Positions 1 through 9,294 of a stretch of DNA of 64,000 bases are shown here, one piece after another. Each line of letters opens with the position of its first letter. Positions within the stretch are counted from its first letter, which is position 1. Both the position numbers and the translations under genes were made by a program. The notes below the pieces were generated by a model, which worked only from the letters and a program-made list of their open reading frames with translations, was not told where the DNA came from and did not search any database. Source of the DNA: Paracoccus yibinensis (GTDB lineage: Bacteria; Pseudomonadota; Alphaproteobacteria; Rhodobacterales; Rhodobacteraceae); NCBI RefSeq assembly GCF_030846195.1, contig NZ_JAVCWH010000003.1, forward strand, positions 400,001-464,000. Reading direction: 5' to 3'.

Positions 1-52
1 TGCCCGACACGACGGATTTCAGATCGTCGAGGCTCTTGATGTCTTCGGCCAT
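1..52 (-). CDS. rpsI: 30S ribosomal protein S9 (partial, N-terminus only)
   Basis: Only the first 17 codons lie in the window; the gene continues off the left edge. The reverse strand reads MAEDIKSLDDLKSVVSG from an ATG at 52-50. The identity rests mainly on position: it starts two bases after the rplM stop, and rplM-rpsI is the near-universal ribosomal pair. S9 is a small-subunit protein whose C-terminal tail contacts P-site tRNA, but that part is outside the window. Confidence 0.75.
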   Translation of the reverse strand, partial: MAEDIKSLDDLKSVVSG

Positions 53-54
53 AA

Positions 55-519
55 TCACGCGCTCCGGGTGTTCTTGGCGTTCAGGACCTTGACGTCCAGA
101 ACTTCGGGCTGCTGCGCCTCGTGCGGGTGCGCGGCACCGGCATAGACGCGCAGGTGGGTCATCTGCTGCTTGCCCAGCTTGTTGCGGCTGATCATGCGCT
201 CGACGGCCTTGATCACCACACGCTCGGGGTGGGCGCCTTCCAGCACTTGGCGCGCGGTGCGGTGCTTGATGCCGCCCGGATGGCCGGTGTGCCAGTAGTA
301 TTTCTTGTCATCGCGCTTGTTGCCGGTCATCTGCACCTTGTCGGCGTTGATGATGATGACGTTGTCACCCATGTCCATGTGGGGGGTGAAGGTCGGCTTG
401 TGCTTGCCGCGCAGGCGATTGGCGACGATCGTGGCAAGGCGGCCCAGAACGACACCTTCGGCGTCGATCAGGATCCACTTCTTCTCGATCTCCGCCGGTT
501 TCGCGGTATAGGTTTTCAT
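55..519 (-). CDS. rplM: 50S ribosomal protein L13
   Basis: This 154-residue protein is an early-assembling protein of the large ribosomal subunit. It has full family length and the conserved core: [10 protein letters not shown] near the N-terminus, [23 protein letters not shown] around residues 25-47, and the WHTGHPGG stretch around 76-83. The start is supported by a GAAGGGA Shine-Dalgarno sequence just upstream on the minus strand. It is followed at once by rpsI, so the two are surely one operon, driven by the promoter at 558-586. Confidence 0.97.
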   Translation of the reverse strand: MKTYTAKPAEIEKKWILIDAEGVVLGRLATIVANRLRGKHKPTFTPHMDMGDNVIIINADKVQMTGNKRDDKKYYWHTGHPGGIKHRTARQVLEGAHPERVVIKAVERMISRNKLGKQQMTHLRVYAGAAHPHEAQQPEVLDVKVLNAKNTRSA

Positions 520-557
520 CTTTCGTCCCTTCAGGGTCGTGAAATTCGAGATGGCGG

Positions 558-586
558 TGTATCGGGGATCGCGGGCGATCCGTCAA
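558..586 (-). promoter_or_regulatory. Sigma70-type promoter of rplM-rpsI
   Basis: Read on the minus strand, TTGACG (586-581) is followed after 17 bases by GATACA (563-558). This is a near-consensus housekeeping promoter about 40 bases upstream of the rplM ATG. Transcription would start near position 551. The match is seen in the sequence; its activity is inferred. Confidence 0.7.
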
Positions 587-624
587 GCGCGGATGCAGCG
601 ATTAAATCAAACGTTTTCAGTGGA

Positions 625-648
625 TTGATATTTAGGTATCAAGATACC
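625..648. promoter_or_regulatory. Overlapping palindromes upstream of the rplM promoter
   Basis: Two perfect inverted repeats overlap here: TTGATA-N6-TATCAA (625-642) and GGTATC-AA-GATACC (635-648). They lie in an AT-rich stretch about 40 bases upstream of the rplM -35 box and just past the stop of the thioesterase gene. The geometry suits an operator for a dimeric regulator, but the regulator is not identifiable from the sequence. Confidence 0.4.
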
Positions 649-666
649 ACATCACAGCTTCTTGTT

Positions 667-1092
667 TTATGGTCGTTTTGGGGGAATCGAGTAGGTCATC
701 GAACAGCGTGCCGCCGGCTCATCCGCCCCTTCGGAGAAGATCAGCGCCTCGACCACCGCCAGGCTGCGGCCCAGCTTGAGGATGCGGCACTCTGCCAGAA
801 GATCGCGCCCCGCCGCGGGTTTTCGCATGAAATCGATCGAGGCATTGGTGGTCACCGCCAGGGCCACCGGACCGATCCTCGACAGGATCGCGCAATAGAT
901 GGCGACATCCGCCAAGGCAAAGATCGACGGGCCGCCGACCGTGCCGCCTGGGCGAAGATGCCGTTCGCCGACGCTCAGACGCGCGACCAGACGGTCTGGG
1001 GCTACGGATTCGACGCGGTGATCGCTTGCCACCTGCGGGAAATCCCGTGCCAGAAAGGCGTTCAGCGCCTGCGCGTCCATGACGATATCCAT
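667..1092 (-). CDS. PaaI-family hotdog acyl-CoA thioesterase
   Basis: A 141-residue hotdog-fold thioesterase of the PaaI/YdiI type, expected to hydrolyse aromatic or medium-chain acyl-CoA in the cytoplasm. The family signature is visible: LRPGGTVGGPSIFALADVA (roughly residues 45-63), carrying the active-site region, then TTNASIDFMRKPA, the conserved strand with FxRP-like ending. The ATG at 1092 has AGGGGA six bases upstream; the longer upstream open frame is the antisense of the hydratase gene. It is divergent from the enoyl-CoA hydratase gene with 57 bases between starts, suggesting a shared acyl-CoA-related role. The natural substrate is not known. Confidence 0.85.
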   Translation of the reverse strand: MDIVMDAQALNAFLARDFPQVASDHRVESVAPDRLVARLSVGERHLRPGGTVGGPSIFALADVAIYCAILSRIGPVALAVTTNASIDFMRKPAAGRDLLAECRILKLGRSLAVVEALIFSEGADEPAARCSMTYSIPPKRP

Positions 1093-1149
1093 GCTTTCCC
1101 CTTTGCTTGCCGCGGCATAGGCTTTGGGCAAAGAGGGAGAGAGATCAAG

Positions 1150-1935
1150 ATGGCAGACCTGATCGAACGGCAGGACAGCGGCCCGATCGCGCGGCTGGTG
1201 CTGAACAGTCCTGGCAACTACAACGCGCTGTCGGCCGAAATGATCGTGGCGCTGACAGATGAACTGGACCGGATCGCGGGCGATGACAGTGTCCGCGTGG
1301 TCGTCCTGGCAGCCAGGGGCAAGGCCTTCTGCGCAGGGCACGACCTGCGCCAGATGCAGGCTGCGCGCGGGGATGGGGATGGTGGGATCGCGGCCTTTGC
1401 GGATCTGTTCGATCGCTGCGCCCGGATGATGCAGATGATCCCTGCCCTGCCCCAACCTGTCATTGCCGAGGTGCAAGGCATCGCGACCGCCGCAGGCTGC
1501 CAATTGGTCGCGTCCTGCGACATGGCGGTCGCATCGGAAGGGACCCGTTTCGGGGTGAACGGCATCAATATCGGCTTGTTCTGTTCGACGCCGATGGTTG
1601 CCTTGACCCGGGCCGTTCCGGCCAAGGCCGCCTTCGAGATGCTGACGACCGGCGAATTCATCGATGCTGCCCGCGCCAGGGAACTGGGCCTGGTCAACCG
1701 TGTCGTGGCAGCCGAGTCCCTGACCGAAACGACCATGCACATGGCCGCCACCATCGCCGCCAAGCTGCCCGCCGCTGTCCGCCTGGGCAAGCGTGCTTTC
1801 CACGATCAGTTGCGCCTGGGTCTGGCTGACGCCTATGCGACGGCGGGTTCGGCAATGTGCCAGAACATCCTGCTACCCGACACGGCAGAAGGCATGGCGG
1901 CTTTCCTGGAAAAGCGCCCGCCAAACTGGTTCTGA
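1150..1935 (+). CDS. Enoyl-CoA hydratase/isomerase family protein
   Basis: This 261-residue crotonase-fold protein probably hydrates enoyl-CoA thioesters or carries out a related acyl-CoA reaction. It shows LNSPGNYNALSAEM near residue 20, the oxyanion-hole motif RGKAFCAGHDL around residues 56-66, and the second oxyanion segment VQGIATAAGCQLVASCD around 105-121. One usual catalytic glutamate position reads as glycine or serine here, so it may not be a classical hydratase. The start at 1150 has a GAGGGAGAG ribosome binding site. It faces murD (convergent) and is divergent from the thioesterase gene. Confidence 0.85.
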   Translation: MADLIERQDSGPIARLVLNSPGNYNALSAEMIVALTDELDRIAGDDSVRVVVLAARGKAFCAGHDLRQMQAARGDGDGGIAAFADLFDRCARMMQMIPALPQPVIAEVQGIATAAGCQLVASCDMAVASEGTRFGVNGINIGLFCSTPMVALTRAVPAKAAFEMLTTGEFIDAARARELGLVNRVVAAESLTETTMHMAATIAAKLPAAVRLGKRAFHDQLRLGLADAYATAGSAMCQNILLPDTAEGMAAFLEKRPPNWF

Positions 1936-1941
1936 CGCATT

Positions 1942-1970
1942 TTCTTCTGTGTCCAAATATCCTCGGGGGT
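1942..1970 (-). repeat. Copy 1 of a dispersed intergenic repeat (reverse orientation)
   Basis: The reverse complement reads CCCCCGAGGATATTTGGACA followed by CAGAAGAA. It belongs to a family seen six times in this window with core CCCC(C/G)nGGATATTT. This copy sits between the convergent ech and murD genes. Two GC-rich hairpins without T-runs follow at 1973-1986 and 1990-2007. Confidence 0.7.
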
Positions 1971-2020
1971 GAAGGCCGCCTGCGGCCGAGGGGGCGCGAG
2001 CGCCCCCTGCTCCGCCACCG

Positions 2021-3424
2021 TCAGCGCGGCCCTAGGGCCTTGACCAAATCCGTGAAATGCTCGCCCCGCTTTTCGAAGTTCGGGTACTGGTCGAAGCTGG
2101 CTGCCGCCGGTGCCAGCAACACGGTCTCGCCCGGTTGGGCTTCGGCTGCGGCGCGCGCGACGGCGGCTTCCATCGTTTCGGCAATCTCGTAGGGGGTTTG
2201 GCCGATTTCCAGCGCGAAGTCGCGGGCGGAATGACCGATCAGATAGGCCTTTGCGACTCGGTCCAGATAAGGCGCCAGCGCCCCGATCCCGCCTTCCTTG
2301 CCCAGACCACCGGCGATCCAGCGGATCCGGTCGAAGGCCTGCAGAGCCTTGGCGGCCGCATCGACATTGGTGGCCTTCGAATCGTTGACGTAGCGGATGC
2401 CCCCGATCTCGGCCACCGTCTGGCTGCGATGCGGCAGACCCGCGAAGCTGTGGAAGGCGGTCTCGATCTCTCGGGGCGCAAGGCCCACAGCGCGGCAGGC
2501 GGCATAGGCTGCGCAAGCATTCTGGTGGTTATGCGCGCCGGGCAGGCCGCGAATCTCTCGCAGGTCGATGGATGCCGCCTGCCGACCCTTGCGGTATTCG
2601 CACAGGAACCCCTTGCGCGCGAAGACCGACCAGGCCGCTCCGTCCAGCTTCTGCCCGGCCGAGACGCGGATCACCCGGTCGTCCGCAGGTCCCATCGCCA
2701 ACTGGTTCGCCAGATACAGGCCCTCGATTTCGTCGATGCCGATCACTGCGCGGTCGGGACCACCTTCCGCGAACAACCGCCGCTTCGCCGCGAAGTAACC
2801 ACCATGGCCGCTGTGCCGGTCCAGGTGGTCGGGCGAAAGGTTGGTAAAGACCGCGACATCCGGTGTCAGCGCGCGGGCCAGTTCGGTCTGATAGCTGGAC
2901 AGTTCCAGCACCACGACCTCTCCGTCGATGGCGGGTTCCAGCGACAGCACGCCGGTGCCGATATTGCCGCCCATCTGCGTCGGACGGCCTGACTGTTCGA
3001 GGATATGGTGGATCAGCGCGGTCGTCGTGGACTTCCCATTCGACCCGGTGACGGCGATCACGCGGGGGGCGCGGTCGAAGCCTTCCCAATCCTCGGTCGC
3101 ATAGCTGCGGAAGAACAGGCCGATATCGTTATCCACCGGAACGCCCAAGGCATAGGCCTTGGCGATTACCGGATGGGGTTTGGGATAGAGATGCGCAATA
3201 CCGGGACTGGTGATCAGCGCGGCCACCCCTGTCCACGCATCCTCGCGGTTCAGGTCGACGATGGTCAGGCCATCGGCTGCCGCAGCCTCTCTCGTGTCGT
3301 TGCCATCGTCCCAGGCAATGACCTTCGCGCCGCCTGCTGCCAGGGCCGCGGCCGTTGCCTTGCCGGATCGGCCCAGGCCCAGAACGGCAATGGTTTGTCC
3401 TTCGACGCCTTGAACCGGGATCAT
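2021..3424 (-). CDS. murD: UDP-N-acetylmuramoyl-L-alanine--D-glutamate ligase
   Basis: MurD (467 residues) adds D-glutamate to UDP-MurNAc-L-Ala in the cytoplasm, an ATP-dependent step of peptidoglycan precursor synthesis. An N-terminal Rossmann-like domain ([11 protein letters not shown], about 13-23) is followed by the Mur-ligase ATP loop TGSNGKSTT at about 126-134. [10 protein letters not shown] lies near residue 195 and NDSKATN, in the C-terminal part, near 347. It follows mraY in the dcw order. The next dcw genes (ftsW, murG, murC) do not follow it; a convergent enoyl-CoA hydratase does, so the cluster is interrupted here. Confidence 0.97.
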   Translation of the reverse strand: MIPVQGVEGQTIAVLGLGRSGKATAAALAAGGAKVIAWDDGNDTREAAAADGLTIVDLNREDAWTGVAALITSPGIAHLYPKPHPVIAKAYALGVPVDNDIGLFFRSYATEDWEGFDRAPRVIAVTGSNGKSTTTALIHHILEQSGRPTQMGGNIGTGVLSLEPAIDGEVVVLELSSYQTELARALTPDVAVFTNLSPDHLDRHSGHGGYFAAKRRLFAEGGPDRAVIGIDEIEGLYLANQLAMGPADDRVIRVSAGQKLDGAAWSVFARKGFLCEYRKGRQAASIDLREIRGLPGAHNHQNACAAYAACRAVGLAPREIETAFHSFAGLPHRSQTVAEIGGIRYVNDSKATNVDAAAKALQAFDRIRWIAGGLGKEGGIGALAPYLDRVAKAYLIGHSARDFALEIGQTPYEIAETMEAAVARAAAEAQPGETVLLAPAAASFDQYPNFEKRGEHFTDLVKALGPR

Positions 3425-3460
3425 CGGATGCTCCTGATGTCGCGGCCGGGGGTTTCACAC

Positions 3461-3497
3461 CCCCGGACCCCCGTGGGATACTTATGCCAGAATGAAG
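3461..3497 (+). repeat. Copy 2 of the dispersed intergenic repeat (degenerate)
   Basis: CCCCGGACCCCCGTGGGATA followed by CTTATGCCAGAATGAAG resembles the consensus of the other copies but with substitutions (GATACTTAT for GATATTTGG). It lies in the 74-base gap between mraY and murD. Confidence 0.5.
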
Positions 3498-3498
3498 A

Positions 3499-4581
3499 TC
3501 AGCGCAGCTTCAGCGTGGCAAGCCCGATCAGCGCCAGGATGAGGGCGATGATCCAGAAGCGGATGACGATCTGCGCCTCGCCCCAGCCTTTCTTCTCGAA
3601 ATGATGGTGGATCGGCGCCATCAGGAAGACCCGGCGGCCGGTGCGCTTGAAATAGGCGACCTGGATGATGACCGACAGCGCCTCGACCACGAAAAGCCCG
3701 CCGACGATGGCGAGGACGATCTCGTGCTTGGTGACGACGGCGATGGCGCCAAGCGCGCCGCCCAGGGCCAGCGACCCGGTGTCGCCCATGAAGACCGCCG
3801 CCGGGGGGGCGTTGTACCACAGGAAGCCAAGCCCGCCACCGATAAGGGCCGACACGAAGATGAGGATCTCGCCCGTGCCCGGGACGTGGTGGACGCCCAA
3901 GTATTCGGTGAAGTCCACCCGGCCCACGGTATAGGCGATGACGCCCAAGGTGCCGGCCGCAATCATCACCGGCATGATGGCCAGTCCATCCAGTCCGTCG
4001 GTCAGGTTCACGGCATTGGCGGAGCCCACGATCACCAGCATCCCGAAGGGGATGAAGAAGATCCACAGGTTTATCAGTGCATCCTTGAAGACCGGCAACG
4101 CCAGTTGGCCTGTCAGGCCTGCCGGATGCAGCCACATCGCCCAGGCCGAGGCGACAAGGGCCAGCACCAGCCCCATTGCCATCCGTTTGCGTCCAGACAC
4201 GCCCTTGGTGTTCTGCTTGCTGACCTTGGCATAGTCGTCGGCAAAGCCGATCGCGGCATAGCCTGCCGTGACCAGCAGCACGATCCAGACATAGCCGTTG
4301 TCCAGCCGCGCCCAGAGAAGCGTGGAAAAGAACAGTGCCGACAGGATCAGGATGCCGCCCATCGTGGGCGTGCCCGCCTTGACGAAATGGCCTTCGGGCC
4401 CATCGTCCCGGATCGGCTGCCCCTTTTTCTGCACCCGGCGCAGATAGTTGATCAGCGGTCGCCCGAAGATGAAGCCGAAGATCAGCGCCGTGAAGAAGGC
4501 CGCGCCTGCCCGGAAGGTGATATAGCGAAACAGGTTGAAGAGGTCGCCCCCTTCCGAAAGGCCGCTCAGCCAATAGAGCAT
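3499..4581 (-). CDS. mraY: Phospho-N-acetylmuramoyl-pentapeptide transferase
   Basis: MraY (360 residues) transfers phospho-MurNAc-pentapeptide onto undecaprenyl phosphate at the inner face of the membrane, making lipid I. It has about ten hydrophobic segments. The family motifs are present: TPTMGG near residue 71, the aspartate pair in GFADDYAK (about 112-119), [13 protein letters not shown] (about 189-201), and HHHFEKKGW near the C-terminus. Length is as expected. It lies three bases downstream of murF in the same operon. Confidence 0.97.
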   Translation of the reverse strand: MLYWLSGLSEGGDLFNLFRYITFRAGAAFFTALIFGFIFGRPLINYLRRVQKKGQPIRDDGPEGHFVKAGTPTMGGILILSALFFSTLLWARLDNGYVWIVLLVTAGYAAIGFADDYAKVSKQNTKGVSGRKRMAMGLVLALVASAWAMWLHPAGLTGQLALPVFKDALINLWIFFIPFGMLVIVGSANAVNLTDGLDGLAIMPVMIAAGTLGVIAYTVGRVDFTEYLGVHHVPGTGEILIFVSALIGGGLGFLWYNAPPAAVFMGDTGSLALGGALGAIAVVTKHEIVLAIVGGLFVVEALSVIIQVAYFKRTGRRVFLMAPIHHHFEKKGWGEAQIVIRFWIIALILALIGLATLKLR

Positions 4582-4584
4582 CGT

Positions 4585-5967
4585 TTATTCTTTCGTTTGG
4601 GATGCGAGCGTTTGCGCAGATTTCCGCAAGGCGTCAACCACGGTCGAGATCTTCGAGGACTTCGACCCCTTCACCAGCACGATGTCGCCAGGCGCGACCA
4701 GATCAGCCGCCCGCGACGCCAGCTCCGCCGCATTGTCGGCCCAGATGCCGCGTTTCGCAGAGGGCAGCGCGTCATGCAGGTGGCGCATCCGGGCGCCGGC
4801 GCTGTGGACCAGATCCACCTTGGCCATCGCCGGATCGTCGGCCATGCCGCGATGCATGGCGATCTCGTCCTCGCCCAGTTCCAGCATGTCGCCCAGGATC
4901 GCGACCCTGCGGCCGCCCTCCAGCCCCGCCAGCGTGGCAAGCCCCGCCGACAGCGAGGTCGGATTGGCGTTGTAGGCGTCGTCGATCAGGCGGATGCCGG
5001 CCAGATCCTCGACCGCGCCGCGGCCCTTGGGCGGCAGCCAGTCGCCAAGACGCTTGGCGGCTTCCTTCAGATCCGCGCCGGCGGCGCCAAGCGCGGCCAG
5101 AACGCCAACCGCGTTCAGCGCAAAATGGCTGCCCGTGGTCTGCAGGGTGAAGTCCACCGTCTCGCCGCCGATCCTGGCACGGCATTTCAAGGCGCCGTCT
5201 TCGATCCTGGCCTGCACCAGCTTGGCCTGCCCGTCTCGGCCAAAGCCCATCACCAGGGCGCCCGCCGCATCCGCACAGTCGCGCAGGATTTGCGTGACCG
5301 GCAGATCCTCGGGCAGGATGGCGTGGCCGATGGGTTCAAGGCCTTCGAAGATCGAGCCCTTCTCGCGGGCGATCCCCTCGATGGCGCCGAAGGCCTCCAG
5401 ATGGGCGGCGGCCACCGTGGTGATCATGGCGACATGCGGGCGGGCCAGGCGCGACAGGGGCGCGATCTCGCCGGGGTGGTTCATGCCGATCTCGATGATG
5501 GCGAAGCCGGTGTCCTGCGGCATCCGCGCCAGCGTCAGCGGCACGCCCCAGTGGTTGTTGTAGCTGGCCTCGGCGGCGTGAATATACCCCTGCCCCGTCA
5601 GCGCGACCCGCGCCATGTCCTTGGTCGAGGTCTTGCCGACCGAGCCCGTGATGGCGATCACTTTGCCCGTCATCCGCTTGCGCCCGGCGCGGCCAAGCGC
5701 CTCCAGCGCGGCCAGCACATCGGGCACGACCAGCAGCGGCGCATCGGCGTCCACCCCGTCGGGGATGCGGCTGACCAGGGCGGCGCAAGCGCCCTTGTCC
5801 AAGGCCTGCGCGACGAAGTCATGGCCGTCGCGCGCATCGGTCAGCGCCACGAACAGGTCGCCCGACTGGATCGTGCGGGTGTCGATGGACACGCCCGTCG
5901 CAGTCCAATCCCCCTGCGCCCGCCCGCCTGTGGCGGCGGCGGCTTCCTTGGCTGTCCAAAGGCTCAT
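4585..5967 (-). CDS. murF: UDP-N-acetylmuramoyl-tripeptide--D-alanyl-D-alanine ligase
   Basis: MurF (460 residues) ligates D-Ala-D-Ala to the UDP-MurNAc-tripeptide, completing the cytoplasmic pentapeptide precursor. The N-terminal MurE/F substrate domain contains VSIDTRTIQSGDLFVAL (about 26-42). The ATP loop ITGSVGKTSTKD lies around 106-117, and EIGMNHPGEI and DDAYNANP are typical Mur-ligase signatures. Its ATG overlaps the end of murE by four bases, so the two are translationally coupled. Confidence 0.96.
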   Translation of the reverse strand: MSLWTAKEAAAATGGRAQGDWTATGVSIDTRTIQSGDLFVALTDARDGHDFVAQALDKGACAALVSRIPDGVDADAPLLVVPDVLAALEALGRAGRKRMTGKVIAITGSVGKTSTKDMARVALTGQGYIHAAEASYNNHWGVPLTLARMPQDTGFAIIEIGMNHPGEIAPLSRLARPHVAMITTVAAAHLEAFGAIEGIAREKGSIFEGLEPIGHAILPEDLPVTQILRDCADAAGALVMGFGRDGQAKLVQARIEDGALKCRARIGGETVDFTLQTTGSHFALNAVGVLAALGAAGADLKEAAKRLGDWLPPKGRGAVEDLAGIRLIDDAYNANPTSLSAGLATLAGLEGGRRVAILGDMLELGEDEIAMHRGMADDPAMAKVDLVHSAGARMRHLHDALPSAKRGIWADNAAELASRAADLVAPGDIVLVKGSKSSKISTVVDALRKSAQTLASQTKE

Positions 5968-7463
5968 ATCTTGCCGTCCAGTGCTGCAACCGCGACGGAT
6001 GCCTGTTCGGCATCGTCGAAGGGATAGATGTCGTTGCCGATGATCTGGCCGGTCTCGTGGCCCTTGCCGCAGATCAGCAAGGCATCGCCTGGCAGCAGCG
6101 CATCGACGCCGCGCAGGATCGCCTCGGCCCGGTCGGCGACCTCGGTGGCGTCAGGACCTGCGCCCTCAAGCACGGCGGCACGGATAGCGGCCGGATCCTC
6201 GGTCCGGGGGTTGTCGTCGGTGACGATCACGACGTCGGCGAACTGGCGCGCGGCCTCGCCCATCAGGGGGCGCTTGCCCCGGTCGCGGTCGCCGCCTGCG
6301 CCGATCACGCAGACGATGCGACCCATGACATGCGGGCGCAGCGATTGCAGCGCGGCCACGACCGCGCCGGGCTTGTGGGCGTAATCGACAAAGACCGTGG
6401 CGCCGTTCTCGCGTTGGGCCACAAGCTGCATCCGCCCGCGCACGGTCTGAAGCTCGGGCAGCGCGCGCAAGACGGCCTCGGCGGAATCGCCCGTGGCCAG
6501 CACCAGCCCCATGGCCGCCAGCACGTTTTCGGCCTGGAAGCCCCCGATCAGCGGCAGGCGCACCAGATGCGGCTGGCCCATCAGCGAAAAGCGCAGGTCC
6601 TGCCCCGTGGCGTCGTAACGCTGGCCCAGGATCCGCAGCATCGCGTTTTCATTTGTACCGACGGTCGTCACGGCCAGTCCGCGGTCGGTGGCGATGTCCA
6701 GCATCTGCCGCCCGCGCTCGCCGTCGATGTTGATGACCGCCGCCGCGCCGTCTTCCAGGATGTGGTTGAACAGCAACGCCTTGGCCGCGAAGTATTCGTC
6801 AAAGCCCGCGTGGTAATCCAGGTGGTCCTGGCTGAAGTTGGTAAAGGCCCCGGCCTCGACCCGCACGCCGTCCAGGCGGCGCTGGTCCAGGCCGTGACTG
6901 GATGCCTCCATCGCGGCATGGGTAACGCCGGCTTCCGTAGCCTCGGCCAGGATGCGGTGCAGCGTCAGGGGATCAGGCGTGGTATGGGCAAGCTTCGCCT
7001 GGTAATCGCCCTCGACCCCCATGGTGCCCAGGCTGATCGCCTTGTGGCCCAGGTGCTGCCAGATCTGGCGGGTGAAGCTGGCGACGCTGGTCTTGCCCGA
7101 GGTTCCTGTGACGGCCACGACATGGTCGGGCTGCGCCTCGAACCACAGGGCGGCGGCACCGGCCAGGGCGGCACGCGGATCTTCGGCCACAACCACTGCG
7201 CCGTCCCAGCCCGACAGCACCCCGGCAGCCATTTCGGCGCCTGCGCGGTCGGTCAGGATGGCGCCTGCGTCCATCCGAAGGGCATAAGGGATGAATTCCC
7301 CGCCGTGCAGCGCCGATCCCGGCAGGGCGGCGAACAGGTGGCCTGGCTTCACGGTGCGGCTGTCCAGCGACAGTCCGGTGACGGCCGGATCGCGCCCGTC
7401 CCTTGCCCGCAGCCCCAGCTGCGACAGCGTCTTCGTGCCTTGCCCCACTGTTTCACCCGTCAT
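5964..7463 (-). CDS. murE: UDP-N-acetylmuramoyl-tripeptide synthetase (mDAP-adding type)
   Basis: MurE (499 residues) adds the third stem residue of peptidoglycan. The ATP loop GTSGKTS is at about 120-126. DDNPR at about 416-420 is the hallmark of enzymes that add meso-diaminopimelate, matching Gram-negative wall chemistry. HTTPDPL, EASSHGL and DYAHKPG are further family signatures. Its start overlaps the ftsI stop by four bases and its stop overlaps murF by four, within the tight dcw operon. Confidence 0.97.
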   Translation of the reverse strand: MTGETVGQGTKTLSQLGLRARDGRDPAVTGLSLDSRTVKPGHLFAALPGSALHGGEFIPYALRMDAGAILTDRAGAEMAAGVLSGWDGAVVVAEDPRAALAGAAALWFEAQPDHVVAVTGTSGKTSVASFTRQIWQHLGHKAISLGTMGVEGDYQAKLAHTTPDPLTLHRILAEATEAGVTHAAMEASSHGLDQRRLDGVRVEAGAFTNFSQDHLDYHAGFDEYFAAKALLFNHILEDGAAAVINIDGERGRQMLDIATDRGLAVTTVGTNENAMLRILGQRYDATGQDLRFSLMGQPHLVRLPLIGGFQAENVLAAMGLVLATGDSAEAVLRALPELQTVRGRMQLVAQRENGATVFVDYAHKPGAVVAALQSLRPHVMGRIVCVIGAGGDRDRGKRPLMGEAARQFADVVIVTDDNPRTEDPAAIRAAVLEGAGPDATEVADRAEAILRGVDALLPGDALLICGKGHETGQIIGNDIYPFDDAEQASVAVAALDGKI

Positions 7464-9289
7464 TGGTTTGCGACGACCTTTAGCTCATCGCCCGGTTGGG
7501 GTTCAACACGGGGGGCAAAGCGGGGGGCGATGACCGGCAGTTTTTCGTCGGTGACGGGTTCCAACCCGACCAGCGGCGCCAGGCGGCGGATGATGGCGGA
7601 TGCGACCGGTGCGGCGGTCGCCCCCGCCGTGCGGCTTTCTCCACCCGGCCCGGTGACCGAGGGTTCGTCCAGCGTCACGATCATCACGTATTTCGGATCG
7701 CTTGCCGGAAAGACCGAGGCAAAGGTCGAAACGACCTTGTTGTCGTAATACCCGCCCGTGGGGCGCGGCTTGTCAGCCGTGCCGGTCTTGCCCGCGACCT
7801 CGTATCCCTCGACCTCGGCCTGCTTGGCGGTGCCGCGCGTCACGACCTGGCGCAGCATGTCCACGGCACGGTCGGCAGCACGTTCCGACAGGATCTGTTC
7901 GCCCTGCGGCCGGGTGCGGCCATGGATCAGCGTGGGCGTCACCTTGCGACCGCCATTGGCAATGGTGGCATAGGCCGCAGCCAGGTGCAGCGGGCTGGCG
8001 GCAAGACCGTGGCCGAAGGACACGGTGGCGGCAGTCACGGCGGGCCAGCGGGTCGGCACCAGCGGCTTGCCGGTGGGCGCCTCGACCATCTCGATCGGCA
8101 GGGGATCGAAGAAGCCCAGCTTCTGCAGGAACTCCTTTTGCCGATCCACGCCGATCATCTGCGCAATGCGAACCGTGCCCACGTTCGAGGATTTGACGAT
8201 CACGTCCGTGGCCGACAACTGCGCACCATAGTTCGAAAAGTCGCTGATCCGGTATTTCCCGATCCGCATCGGCGTCGTGGTGTTGATGCCGCTGTTGGGG
8301 TTGATGATCTGCAGATCCAGCGCCTGCGCGACAGGGAAGATCTTGAAGGTCGATCCCAGTTCGTATTGGCCCTGCACGGCGCGGTTGAACAGCGGGCTGT
8401 CCGAAGGATCCCCCTTCAGCAGCGGGCGCGGGCGGTCGTTGGGGTCGAAGTCCGGCAGACTGGCCATGGCCAGGATCTCTCCCGACTGGATCTCCATCAG
8501 GATGCCGGTGGCGCCCTTGGCGCTCATCACCTCCATGCCGGATGCCAGAACCTGTTCCATGGCCGACTGCACGGAAAGGTCGATGGACAGTTGCAGCGGC
8601 GCGCCTTCGTTGGCCGGATCGCGCAACCAACCGTCGAAGGCCTTTTCCACGCCCGCGACGCCCAGAACCTCGGCGCTGCTCACGCCCTCGTTGCCGAAGC
8701 CCGATCCGCCCAGGATGTGGCTGGCGATGTGGCCGTTGGGATAGACGCGCATCTCTCTCGGGCCGAACAGCAGGCCCGGTTCGCCGATGTCGTGGACCGC
8801 CTGCATCTGTTCGGGCGACATCTTGCGCTTGATCCACATGAACTTGCGGCTGCCGGTGAAATCCCGCGTCAGCTTCGCCGCGTCCAGGTCGGGAAAGATG
8901 CGGGCCAGCTCGTTGGCCGCGCCGACCGGATCGACCATCTGGTGCGGATGGGCGTAAAGCGAATGGGTCAGCAGGTTCGTGGCCAGCACCCGGCCATGGC
9001 GATCGGTGATATCGGCCCGCTGCGACACGATCCGGGCCGACATAACCTCGCTTTGCGGCTCGATCGGATCGCTTGACGCCAGGGTGCCCATGCGCACGCC
9101 GACGACCCCAAAGGCCAGGACGAAACAGCTTGCCATCAGCGCCAATCGACCCTCGGCGCGGCGACGGGCCTTGTCCTGGGCCGCCTCGTGCCGCAGGCGG
9201 CGGTTTTCGGCCTCGATATCGTCGGGATTTTCGCCCCGGTCGCGCGCGCGGAGGATCTTGGCCAGGGGACGCAGGGGAATGCGGATCAT
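7460..9289 (-). CDS. ftsI: Division-specific peptidoglycan transpeptidase FtsI (PBP3)
   Basis: A class B penicillin-binding protein of 609 residues that cross-links septal peptidoglycan in the periplasm. A single membrane segment (about 48-68) follows a basic cytoplasmic N-terminus. The transpeptidase motifs are in order: STFK (313-316, catalytic serine), SSN (367-369) and KTG (501-503). I chose the ATG at 9289, six bases after the ftsL stop; a GTG three codons upstream is also possible. The much longer upstream open frame is out-of-frame rsmH/ftsL sequence. It overlaps murE by four bases. Confidence 0.95.
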   Translation of the reverse strand: MIRIPLRPLAKILRARDRGENPDDIEAENRRLRHEAAQDKARRRAEGRLALMASCFVLAFGVVGVRMGTLASSDPIEPQSEVMSARIVSQRADITDRHGRVLATNLLTHSLYAHPHQMVDPVGAANELARIFPDLDAAKLTRDFTGSRKFMWIKRKMSPEQMQAVHDIGEPGLLFGPREMRVYPNGHIASHILGGSGFGNEGVSSAEVLGVAGVEKAFDGWLRDPANEGAPLQLSIDLSVQSAMEQVLASGMEVMSAKGATGILMEIQSGEILAMASLPDFDPNDRPRPLLKGDPSDSPLFNRAVQGQYELGSTFKIFPVAQALDLQIINPNSGINTTTPMRIGKYRISDFSNYGAQLSATDVIVKSSNVGTVRIAQMIGVDRQKEFLQKLGFFDPLPIEMVEAPTGKPLVPTRWPAVTAATVSFGHGLAASPLHLAAAYATIANGGRKVTPTLIHGRTRPQGEQILSERAADRAVDMLRQVVTRGTAKQAEVEGYEVAGKTGTADKPRPTGGYYDNKVVSTFASVFPASDPKYVMIVTLDEPSVTGPGGESRTAGATAAPVASAIIRRLAPLVGLEPVTDEKLPVIAPRFAPRVEPQPGDELKVVANQ

Positions 9290-9294
9290 GACGG

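Noticed and set aside
3601..6027. An 808-codon open frame on the plus strand across mraY and murF
   Set aside because: Antisense of clearly real Mur genes and composed of Arg/His/Gln/Asp runs.
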